DNA of 64,000 nt, from NCBI GenBank assembly GCA_945859605.1, contig OX243825.1:656826-720825 (forward strand), in the 5' to 3' direction. This document shows, in pieces, positions 41,374 to 51,219 of the stretch. Positions within the stretch are counted from its first letter, which is position 1. Each line of letters opens with the position of its first letter. The notes under the pieces were generated by a model. The model saw only the letters and a program-made list of their open reading frames with translations, did not search any database and was not told the DNA's origin. Origin of the DNA: Lumbricus rubellus. Taxonomy: Eukaryota; Annelida; Clitellata; Crassiclitellata; Lumbricidae. A program made the position numbers and the translations under genes.

Positions 41374-44300
41374 CTGTACAAGGACAATGCCATTCAACTA
41401 TGATTGCTGTAGACAGCAACTAGTTTAAGGTTGTGTAGCCATTAATGCAGGTTTCAATAATTAATTGACTGATTTCGTCTATAAAAAATATTAACCAACA
41501 AGTCTTAGTTTTAATACATACTGCGTAACTTTAAGAAAACTCGTTACTCAGCCTTATTTAAAAGAGTCATTGCTCTTTCGGGAGCTGGGTAGATTTCGCA
41601 ATTTCTAAATTCAAGGATTTTATCTGAGCTTAAACTAGTTGAAGAAAAACCTTATAGAAACTTTGAGTTGAAAACCTGCTGTCGGGTTTATCCTGAAGTT
41701 GGAGAGTTAAATGCTGTTTAGATTTGAGCCATAATTTATACTCATTCATTCATTCGAAAATAAACAGAGCGCCCCTTCAGGAGACAAAATTGCGCAGAGG
41801 CTCTGAAACATTTAGAAAAATAGATTGAGTTCTAATATATAAGTTTAGAAGTAGCCTACTTCTATGCGAAGGATATACACTCTCCCTGTTCTGTTGGTTA
41901 TACGATGAATTTTTTCGTTTCCCAACCAAAACTCTCCTCGTCCTATGTCTCCAAATCCATTCTTATACTCGGTCCATGTTCGATCAAAATTCACGGATCC
42001 ATTAAAACGTTGCATCAGAATTATCCAGTTGTTTACGGATGGAAGCAGAACTGGACCTTCTCCCAAATCAATTACAACATCTGACTGAACGGGAAGTCCT
42101 GAAATGTCACAAAAAGGATCCATGCATTAATGCAGAGCACAACTGTAGAGTGTTCCTTTACCAACTCAACAATAATTATAATGTTATAGAGTGCTCCTTA
42201 TCAGATTCCAACTTAGATGCACCCAGTTCAACTTCAATACGAACAATCTTCAAATAATTATCTGTGAAAGGTGCTTGCAGAGACTCTATTCAGGGCTTAA
42301 AGAGTGCCGGGACGGTCATGGACGACGTCCATGCACCTTTTCTCAAATTTGAGAGTCAGAAACTTGCGTTTCAAGTTATCCCATTGCAACCTGCATAGAA
42401 ATCATAATGTATGTGTGTACTGTGTATGTATGTTTGTATGTATGTTTGTATGTATGTGTGTATGTATGTATGTATTACATGGCCATTTATATAGCGCCTT
42501 AACAAGAATCTCACGAATCTCATGATATTTGCAAACAGTGTAATTCGCGTTTCTGGTGAAACCTTGACGATTAGGGTCCATTCCAGACAATATGCTTTTA
42601 TCGAGAGTATTAAAGTCCATGAGGGATCAAGTTTACGGTTTACCGCAAAGCAAAAATAATAAGAATGATAATAATTTATTGTCCATATTCGTAAAGAACT
42701 AACACGTACCTGGTTGGGTCAGACAAATGGTTGAATTTTGTTTCGTTTTCTTCACCAAGGTCATTGCGAAGCAGTCTTGTTGCTCGATTCGACCAACCTT
42801 GCAGTAGCCTTTGACAGGCTCTGCGTCTGCAGACAATTTATAATTTATGCATTAAGATTTTGCTTTTGAAAATCTGCATTTTGATTTGATGGAAAGAGAC
42901 GATAAAGGGAACATGATAAACAACCTACTGAAACCTCGTTTTCGAAAAGGAAACGTCGAAGTTAAATCAAATATTGTGACAATATCACCAATAGGAAATC
43001 CTGGTCGTAACACCAAAAGGAGAAATTTGAGCAGAATACGAGGAATCAGGGGTGAAATTCTTGCGGTAGTAGGTCAGTAGGGTGATTCGTACAACAACAC
43101 AAGTTCTTTCACTATGGGAAATACATGTAACACCTACGTTACTAAAATAAACTTAATTTATTATCTATCATCCGTAACACTATAATTATTCAACAAGAAT
43201 CATTAGGTAGCCTAGATACACTTGACATGGAAACACCACAATCGAGCAATGGTTGTCTCAATAAGCCGAATGTGAGGTCGCTGAAAGAGTCTGGACGATA
43301 GCCATAAGAAAAAAGGGGAAAAGCGAGTCTTTTTATTTCTTGCCAAAGTAGATAATCATTTACGATTAAGCTAAAAAAATTCTGATGAATTATTTCAAAA
43401 GACGAGACTTGATCATGAATCTGTTAACTAGGCTAAATGATGACGTAGGCTATGGCTGTTTAATTAATGACTCACTCATTAGCGAGCTGTCTGTCAGAAC
43501 ATCTCGGTCCTGAAACGACCAAACAAAACAGGAATATTTTCAGAAAAATCCTCCTGACATCGATAAAGAATTGTTCTGTTGAAAAATGCATGTATCAGTA
43601 ATTAAACTTAGTCAGCTGCACCTACTTCCATACTAACTTTCTCCAACTTCAAAGCAACATAGAATGTTTTGCACTTTCGAAAGCTCTGCATTATTATAAA
43701 TTAGTTATCAGTAGGCCTAAGCATTTTCTATTGGAGCACATTGCATCTGAGTCAATTAAACTACATGTAGACCCAGCATCCAAGGATCAGTAACTGGTCA
43801 ACGACCAGTGTTTCGAAACTAACTTTGTCGATCGACATAGAATGCCTTGCACCTGCCGAAGCACAACAATATGCAGTTTATACAGTACAATGCACACATA
43901 CGCCTTGCATTCTAGTGACGCAACTCGGCTCAACGTTCAAAAATCCGTATGGCACGGTCCGTACACGGTGACCTCCTCGGACGGGAATCCAACCCATACT
44001 CTTCGCGCTGATGGCTGACCGCTCTAACGATTCGGCCACACTGCCCCAACATCCAAAGACCATTCCAGTTGCTTACCAACATCAGAGAGCAGTCATCGTC
44101 GTAGTAGACTTCTTGCGGAACGAATCCGTAAATGCAGCACGTTCCACTTGAAGAGTAGAAACCAAAAGCGAAGCATTGTGACGCTTGGTTGCACTCGACT
44201 GCACATTCCGTCACTGACTTTACTCGAAGAGTCAGAGAGGCACTAGTTGAATCTGGACAGTAGCCACGCCAGGCATTCAATATGATGAAATTCTTGTCAT

Positions 44301-44388
44301 GAAAAAGTTGGCAGACGAAACCTGTTGATATCATCATCAACCAACTAAGAATTCTTAGAGGCAACGCATGAATACACCTGATACGCAT
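41014..44388 (-). CDS. Gene E: secreted PAN/apple-fibrinogen domain protein (mosaic of D- and F-like parts)
   Basis: Exons: 44077-44388, 42710-42826, 41860-42098, 41014-41373. It has the same architecture as D, F and G: signal peptide, PAN/apple, Cys linker, split FBG, about 341 residues, all exons open. The PAN exon and everything upstream, including a shared SINE and the 44.7-kb frame, are nearly identical to D. The FBG-C exon and 3' flank are nearly identical to F and differ strongly from D. This suggests unequal crossover or gene conversion inside the gene. The FBG calcium loop reads DADNN rather than DxDND. The PAN-to-linker phase mismatch noted for D applies here too. Confidence 0.78.
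41860..42098 (-). CDS. Gene E exon 3: FBG domain, N-half
   Basis: 239 bp, phase 1 to 0: NNWIILMQRFNGSVNFDRTW, TEYKNGFGDIGRGEFWLGNE, IHRITNRTGRVYILRIE. It differs from F at only a few residues. Confidence 0.87.
42408..42512. repeat. (TATG)n microsatellite and SINE tail in gene E
   Basis: An impure TATG/TGTG run (42408-42476) is followed by the SINE tail ATTTATATAGCGCCTT. It lies in the linker-to-FBG intron and is absent from the same intron in D and F, so it is specific to E. Confidence 0.75.
42710..42826 (-). CDS. Gene E exon 2: linker exon
   Basis: 117 bp; CVRIEQ-type linker with three cysteines, ending KKTKQNSTICLTQPG and donor CAG|GTACGT. The glycosylation site is NST here. The acceptor is TTGTCTGCAG. 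Confidence 0.75.
43949..44046 (-). mobile_element. tRNA-derived SINE, short (shared with gene D)
   Basis: Same head (TGGCCGAATCGTTAGAGCG) and insertion point as 27549-27647. Its presence in D and E and absence from F and G place the insertion in a common ancestor of this part of D and E. Confidence 0.75.
44077..44388 (-). CDS. Gene E exon 1: signal peptide + PAN/apple domain
   Basis: 104 codons from ATG 44388, differing from the D exon at only a few residues (FVPQEVYYDDDCSL instead of FIPQEAYYDDGCSL). The donor is TTG|GTAAGC. The frame that continues to 43930 runs into an intronic SINE and is not coding. Confidence 0.83.
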
Positions 44389-44715
44389 CGTTGCCTCAGA
44401 CAGATAATAATCTGTCACGCTTGGTGGGGTGGCGGTTATAACATTAATAGGATTCTGTTTTAACTTTAAAATGCTACCACTGCTTAATTTGATTAATGCG
44501 GTCGGTGATCGGGTAGAGGGCGTTCATAAAATATCGAGACTTATCAGGTCATGTCTGTAGTTATAATTATTGTCATTGCACTAAGCTTAATTAAAATTTC
44601 ATAGACATAATGCAACAAACGAGCCTACCTAACTATGCTAGAATAGGCAATATCAGAATATATAATACATCGAAATCGATTTTTTCCTGGAGCCTTCCTT
44701 AATTGAACTAGTAGA

Positions 44716-45003
44716 TTGCCAAGGGGCGCAAGATACTCAACTAGTCTAGGACAGTTCCTTGGCGCCTTAGAAGTTATCCTGAAACGACAGGAGGAAATGG
44801 AATATAACACGGGAAGAGTCCTGGATCAACAGATACGAATAATAGAGCAGCAAGGTCAGATGATACAACAGTTTGCAAGGGAACACTCTTTAATCAAATC
44901 TGTTGTGGGGAACCGAACCCAGATGAGTACGAAGATAGAGGTGCTATCGTCCTTTAACCAAAGACCACGGGTATATGTCTCACCTTGGCTTTTGAAGAAG
45001 TGA
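44716..45003 (+). other. Unrecognised open frame, duplicate of 28392-28676
   Basis: 95 codons with LGALEVILKRQEEMEYNTGR and the QQIRIIEQQGQMIQQFA stretch shared with the D-side copy. The two copies then lose a common frame because of small indels. No domain is recognised and conservation does not look protein-like beyond the first 60 codons. Confidence 0.3.
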
Positions 45004-46095
45004 TTAAGTATAACAGGAGTCTGCCCCTTGATTCTGTAATTGAATTTTAAAGACAGGAGAATTCCACCAAAGAGGGTTCCCTGATGAGCGGGATGAGGTC
45101 ACTAGATTTCAGTAACTCTGAGGTATCTCCACGTAAGAAGCCTGATGATAAGTTTCCCAGCAGTGCGCCAATTCGCAAGAGGGCGCTACAGAAGTCTTTT
45201 CCTACCAGGCATTAATTGCTAGTTAGAGATAAAAAAACAGACAATTACGAGACCTTCTAGCCAGCTGGACGAGCGTCACAAATACACATCCACTTACGTG
45301 ATATAAAGTAACTTAAACTCTTATGGGACCCCGCAAAAGGTGTATAGTATGAGGTGTTAGTCAAAATGTAACCTACATGTAAGACTAATTCAGTTCCCCT
45401 ACAGAAAACGGGACGATATAGTTAATTTTCTAGGTTTAAGGAATGATTTCATGGTTGATCTTGAATTAGGTTTAACTGACATCAACTGACTTAAAACTTT
45501 TTGAAACACCCCTAAGTTGCGATTTCAGCTCACATTGTTTTAGACTAGTTATTCTGTAGGTACTGTTATTCTGTATTCTAAAGTTCCCGTAACTACAGTG
45601 AAAACATGCAAGCATTGCATAGGTCTGACGTGCCCTAACGTGTATGTAGACATGCACGATCATAATTATAGCTTTTTTCAAAGTCTGCCTTGTTGACTTT
45701 ATCGTTCGGCATCGCATCGATACTTTTGGTGCAGTCATAAAAGCCACTGGAAGGAATGTTGCGCTATTCAAACGTATTGGATCGATGTCTCTCTAGAGTA
45801 GACACAACAGAAAAGCACACAATAGTCTAATGATTTCCACAGCGGATTGCAGGAACAATTCGTCTTTCAATAGCCGCTTTATGCTCGGAAATCTCCGTTG
45901 GTAGAATTAGACTCGGGCCATTAGAGCCGCCATTGTCTGTGTATCATATGAAATGCAAAGAGCTTTACTCTAACGACTGCACAGGAAAATATTTGCTCTT
46001 CTCCGGATCATTCATGTAACGCGTTTCAATCGCGATTGTCTAAACTCTAAAGCACTTACGGAGTGGAGGGCTGAGAGTGATTGTGGAGATAATTG

Positions 46096-46250
46096 TGGGG
46101 CGCGGTGGTGTAGTGATGGGTTCGGTGTATTAGAGTCGGAGTGTTGCAGGTTTGAATTCACCTCAAACTGCAGCGTTGTCTTAGCATCAGCAAAATGCTA
46201 GACTTGGACCCTTTTCCGACGACCTGTCCGTTCCCTCGCCGTTTAATGTT
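46096..46250 (+). mobile_element. tRNA-derived SINE fragment
   Basis: Head GCGGTGGTGTAGTGATGGG as at 29681, with a mutated B-box. It is part of the D/E duplicated flank. Confidence 0.6.
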
Positions 46251-46296
46251 AATTCATCAATTTCAAACTAAACTAAACCTTTTAACCTAAGTTATT

Positions 46297-46297
<1 letters not shown>

Positions 46298-46372
<75 letters not shown>

Positions 46373-46373
46373 G
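46298..46373. repeat. (TAA)n microsatellite with SINE tail
   Basis: About 25 uninterrupted TAA units, directly followed by GACGATTTATATAGCGCC, the SINE/LINE tail in inverted orientation. The D-side copy of this flank lacks it, so expansion or insertion is specific to E. Confidence 0.9.
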
Positions 46374-47119
46374 ACGATTTATATAGCGCCGTAGCTCAGC
46401 CGAGGCCAAAGCAAAGATCATAATAATTTTTGTTGCAATGTATAAAATTACGCTATGCAAATCTAAACAATAGGCGACCCGGATCACGCAATTTCAAAGC
46501 TGCCCAGATGAGTCAATCCCGGCAAGTATGCCAAATACTGGCATCTTAACTTGTTGGACGATTGCATTTCTGACTCAGAGATTAGTAATAGATTTTTAAA
46601 CTTTGTGTAAGCCAAACTGCGGTTTGTAAGTGGTAGATTGATAAACAACATTTTAGTCTATTTAATTCTGTTTAATTTAATGATTTGTATGTTTAAACAA
46701 TTGAAGCATGCCATTTGCATTAGAGATCACGATTAATTTTGAATTATGGTTATAGTATGATCAAAACTGACTGAAAACTTTCTGAAACCCCACTGATGTG
46801 CAACAACGTGCATTAGACTTTGTCTTATGTTAAATCTATGTCAGCTTCCCTCAAATAGTTCAAGGACAATGGAAGACTTCTCCATGGTTGCGTAGTCAGG
46901 AAAATGTCTTCGACCGTATATGGAGATTGTGGACACCTACGGTGCAGTGAATAACAATTGCACATAGAACTATGTTTATGTTTATGACTGAATGCATTTT
47001 CATCCGCCTGCATCGCATGTATAGCCTATGTATGAATAAGATTGTATATATTATTTGCATTTTATTTTAGTGTATGTGGGTATGTATACATATGTATGCA
47101 TGGATGTCAGTTTATTTAG

Positions 47120-47300
47120 AAATGTTTTTAAAAATATGCAATAATAAAAGAAAGCAATACACAATCATTTGCGACTGTGTTCGTTTCAATTTTCGCAAGT
47201 TTAATAGGCCTACCCTTTTTTAAATAAAAGAACGTTTTTATTTCCTGGACATACGACACTATGATACAACGAAGTGGGATGTCGTATCTCCTTCGTCCAA
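47120..47300. mobile_element. Transposon segment related to the element at 34-574
   Basis: Inverted similarity to 170-350: GGACATACGACACTATGA, GTCGTATCTCC, and the AT-rich block with CGCAAGTTTAATAGG. It breaks the duplicated upstream flank of gene E at about 47118 and leads into the Tc1-like transposase remnant. Confidence 0.5.
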
Positions 47301-47310
47301 TCAACGACAG

Positions 47311-47750
47311 AATTAACAAAACTTCACAAAATTCCAAATAAACCTTCAATCACTTCGACTAATTACATTAATGAGATACTTGAGAAAGAGGTCAAACCCG
47401 CCTTCCAGCGAAGTGCGGCCTGCGCTCAGTTAACAGCCACAAAAATGTTTCATAATAACGGCGAAGGATTATTTCAACAAGACGGTGCACGTGCACACAC
47501 ATCAAAGCCCTCAGTCAAATGGTTGAACAAAAATATCAATGGATAGCCTAGATCTCACCGGAGGACTGGCCGCCTAATTCGCCGGATTTGTCACCAATGG
47601 AAAATGTTTGGAGTATTATGGCGGCAACTGTTTAGTGTTTATGCCGATCCCGAACCCCAAACATTGAATACCTTAAAACGTCGACTTTGTAAGGCCGCAT
47701 ATTCGCTTTTTAAAAAAGAAAAACAATCTGACAATAACGCAGAAATGTTA
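47311..47750 (+). pseudogene. Tc1-like transposase remnant
   Basis: Frame 47311-47546 gives INEILEKEVKPAFQRS and LFQQDGARAHTSKPSVKWLN, with the second catalytic Asp. A stop and frameshift follow, then WPPNSPDLSPMENVWSIM with the third catalytic Glu. After a stop and another shift comes VYADPEPQTLNTLKRRLCKA. It is typical DD34E Tc1 sequence, inactivated by several lesions; the N-terminal DNA-binding part is not visible. Confidence 0.8.
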
Positions 47751-47759
47751 ACATGAGTG

Positions 47760-48665
47760 ATAATGAATAATTAAATTTCAGTTCGATAGTCTTAGAATAA
47801 TCTAGTAAATATTTTTATATAATGATCGTGGAATAAATTGAGAGTTATCCTTTGGTGGGATAATATGGTTGTGTGCTCTGGGTCCTACTTGATGAGAGGA
47901 GGGGGTCGGAGTGGAGGTAGGACTCGGTGAAGTACATGTTTGGGGTTGTGTAAAATGGAGAAGAGGAGTTTTGCATCAGCTATGTTGGTAAGTTTGGAGA
48001 TTGTTGGAAAGGTTTGCTCTAGCCTAGGTAACCTAGGCGTTTAGTTCTTTTTATGAGTTTTTCAGGGCGTTCTTTATCGGAAGCCAGGGTGAGACCCTAC
48101 CATGATGGGGAGGCATAAAGTAGTTTAGCTACGGTAGTGGCTTTGGTTACTTTAGGCATGGACATCAATAGGCCTATCTCTGACAACTCTGAAAAATTTA
48201 TTTGGCTCGATGACTAACGACTTGAGGCTGTAATAAAGAGTAAAGGAAACATTATTAAATACTAAATGATAATTTGTATTAATTAATTATGTGTGGATTA
48301 ACAATGATGGTTGTACAATATTGTTTTCGGCTTAACTGGACGTTTACTTGGCACGAATTTGATGACGTCACGGATATTGGCGCTAAAATTTGAATAAGTG
48401 AGCTAGGGATCTAATTTTTTGCGTAACATTTTTATATAAAAGGCCTATACCATCTATTGTAACATTGACCTTGACCACTGCGCACGCGCACGGTCACTGA
48501 GATGGTGAACCCGCTTATTTAGGGGATTTAGCGATTCAACTCACCAAAAATATATAATTTCTAATTTTTAAAGGCTAATAACTCTGCGTAAGCCTTTACT
48601 TTTTGTAATTTGCGACCATTGCTTAGTGTTAAGTTAAGCCACTGAGAATAGGAAAAGGATGGGGA
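47760..48665. other. Intergenic, no gene recognised
   Basis: A mostly non-repetitive stretch between two transposon remnants. It has no counterpart in the other tandem units, so it is inserted or unique sequence in the E-F spacer. Confidence 0.4.
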
Positions 48666-48669
48666 GGAA

Positions 48670-49515
48670 ATATGCCCCACTAAAAAATCGTTTTAAAAGG
48701 AAAGCTCATACTTATAACCAGTGATACATTTTTTGCGAATATTCCAAGAAAGAATTTGAGTGTCATCTTAGCAAATCGTCGTTCAATTGTCGCCTGCATG
48801 CGAACCAATAGGCTAGGCCTACATGTGTTTACCCTAACGATGAGCCGTTGAAATCGGTCGGGTCGCCATTCATTACTCCGTGAGACTACATTGGTTGAAC
48901 TCCAGGAGATGGCAAACCATTGGATCCAAGTTTCTAAAAATGAGTCAAATGCTTAAATAGGGACAAAAGAGACGAGGTCTGGCAAGGGCTTCAGCCTCTT
49001 GTGAAAATTCTGACCAAATTGATGAGGTTCAATAGCACTATTGTTAATTAAAAAGAACATCCATAGAAACGACCATTGTAAAAAAATCTGGTCTGCCTAA
49101 ACAATTGGCTGCATAAATAATTAAGTTTGATAGTCAGAAAGACGGCTATTTATTTTTCACATTTAGATGCGTAGCATATAAAAAAAAGATTGCTCAAAAT
49201 TTTAAAAAATAACGGATTTTGAGCAGTTGATTGGTTTGAACAGTGTTCAAATTCTGTCTATTAAAAAAACTGCTCAATAAACTAAATGTAGAAATTCAAT
49301 GGATCTAGGCCAAATGTAATTGAACTTTGTTTGTAATAGGATGTATGCATTTTTTTTTTAAATTTAGGCTTTGGGGTCTTTAGAAAAATATTAAGATTAA
49401 TATAGTCTACATGAAGAAAATGTGTTGCGATTAATTTTCAGTTAATTTCGATTTAAATTAATCGCGCAAGTAATTTGGATTACATTTTTTTAATCGAAAA
49501 ACAGCTCTAATTGTA
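48670..49515. mobile_element. Degraded hAT-type element, relative of 25789-26749
   Basis: The interior aligns with the hAT element in gene D (shared phrases AAGGCTCATACTTA-like near 48702, ATTCCAAGAAAGAATTTGAG near 48743, ATTGGTTGAACTCCAGGA near 48888). The right end ATCGAAAAACAGCTCTAA is a decayed terminus. No clean left terminus or target duplication remains, so it is older than the gene D copy. Confidence 0.7.
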
Positions 49516-49905
49516 AGCTGTCGTCTAAAAAATTCTGATAATTTCACTTCTGAAAGACATAGATTTAGGCTTCAGTAAATGTCTCCTCCCCATTGTTTAA
49601 ATTTTAGAATTTCAACCTTGAAATAGTAGTATTTTTGGCTGTCATTTTAACAAAATGGCTCTTCACTTCAGTGCTGAAAGTCGTGGTTTATGACTTCAAA
49701 CCTCCTATTGTTTAAACTTTTTAAACCAGGCTATTGTTTAAACTTTTTAAATGTCCACACTGTAATGGCGACATATGAGCTGTCATCTCAAAACATTTCT
49801 CACAATTTGATTGCTGAAAGAAATGGTTTAAAGATTCAATTAATGTCCACTTGTTAAATTTTTTGAATTTCTACATTGCAAGGGTAGCATTTTAAGCTGT
49901 CCCTT
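49516..49905. repeat. Degenerate tandem repeat, about three units
   Basis: Units of roughly 130-150 bp share AAGCTGTC, CTGAAAG, GGTTTA and GTCCAC/TGTTTAAA phrases in the same order. They are too divergent for a precise period by eye. No coding content. Confidence 0.45.
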
Positions 49906-50859
49906 ATTCTTCGCTCATCAATGCTGTTGCTAATTGAACATCAATTTCCCAATGTAGTTGTAAGCTATAGGTCTCCCGGAGTAGCCCCACCGTAGGCCTG
50001 CGGGTCGCACATATGCACATAACCTCATCACGGGTCGGAGGCATGCTTTTCCTTTGTGAAGGGTTCCAAGTGTCCTTCCATAGACAGGGGTCGGATGGTT
50101 TCACTATTTTCAAGCTCGTGCAAAAATGGTCGGCCTTGGTTTTCTTGGAGAGATCGCGGAATAGGAATGCCTCTGACAGTGCAGCATAATAGAGAATGTG
50201 AATTCTTCGATAAGTTGCGGCCAACAGTACTGTCAGAATTGGATACATTTATGTGGGTGTAGTCGTATATATGCTACTGCGAGCACTTCGTTCGGCGTAT
50301 TATATTCTATTATTTCAGGCCAAGAATTCCAATTTTGTGCAAACAAACAACAGTGGAAAACACAGCTTGTCTATTTATTAATCTTTACTGGTCAGCGCCG
50401 CTACAAGGTAGGCTATATTATTTATTCTGCAATCTGCAGTTATACAAACAGTAATTAGCAAATTCATTTTCTCCCTTAAGTTTAATTATTACAAATAAAT
50501 AGGCCCTAATGACTTTTATAACATCTCAAGAGTTGATAATAGTAGCATTTTGTCAACTACGACGTCTCTCTGTAGTCAACGTCGAACTGCAAATAGTCCT
50601 TGGTATTTTCTGCTTGTGCTAGAATTACAACGAGGAGGATAATGTGGAAAATTTAATGTTTCTTGCGAAATAGAGTTAGTTTAGAAAGGCTTGGGACTGT
50701 ACTAAAAAAAATAAGACATGTGCAGATTGTTCGGAGGATGGAGGAGGGGCAGGGAAATGCAAGTTAAATCTCAAGCCTACAACAGATTCTTCTGGAAATC
50801 ACAAACTCTAGATAGACCAGCATGCCCGTAACAATGGCGCATGTTGCTGAAGTTTTTGT

Positions 50860-51219
50860 TCATTTGCTTCTGATCATCATCCGCGCCTCTCGAAGTATGT
50901 CACCCGGCAAGCTAAGCCAGACAAAGTTCGCCAACCCAAATTTGCACGTGAGACACGAAAGAGCGCATTCGTTGAACCACCAGCCCGCTGCGTATTTTTG
51001 GGCGCAATTGGAACTTGTTTCCCCGTTGTTGTCTGCATCCCAAGTTGAGAAATTCATTCCATTGAGGTACCACTTTGGCGGTGCGGAAGGATCGGTCATC
51101 GAATCTCCGGCACTTCCGCAGAATCCTGATAGGTGGATGGCGTAGTACTTGTCTTCCGAATCAAGATAAAATGTGTCATAATCGGCGTTGAACCACTCAC
51201 CAGTTTTATCGAGCTTCAC
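50860..51219 (-). CDS. Gene F exon 4: FBG domain, C-half and stop
   Basis: 119 residues starting VKLDKTGEWFNADYD after TTGTACAG; FCGSAGDSMTDPSAPPKWYL, STWDADNNGETSSNCAQKY, AGWWFNECALSCLTC, ARMMIRSK. It differs from E at roughly ten residues. Confidence 0.88.
   Translation of the reverse strand: MKLDKTGEWFNADYDTFYLDSEDKYYAIHLSGFCGSAGDSMTDPSAPPKWYLNGMNFSTWDADNNGETSSNCAQKYAAGWWFNECALSCLTCKFGLANFVWLSLPGDILREARMMIRSK

Noticed and set aside
46287..46487. 66-codon frame with a long isoleucine run
   Set aside because: It is a translation of the (TAA)n microsatellite.
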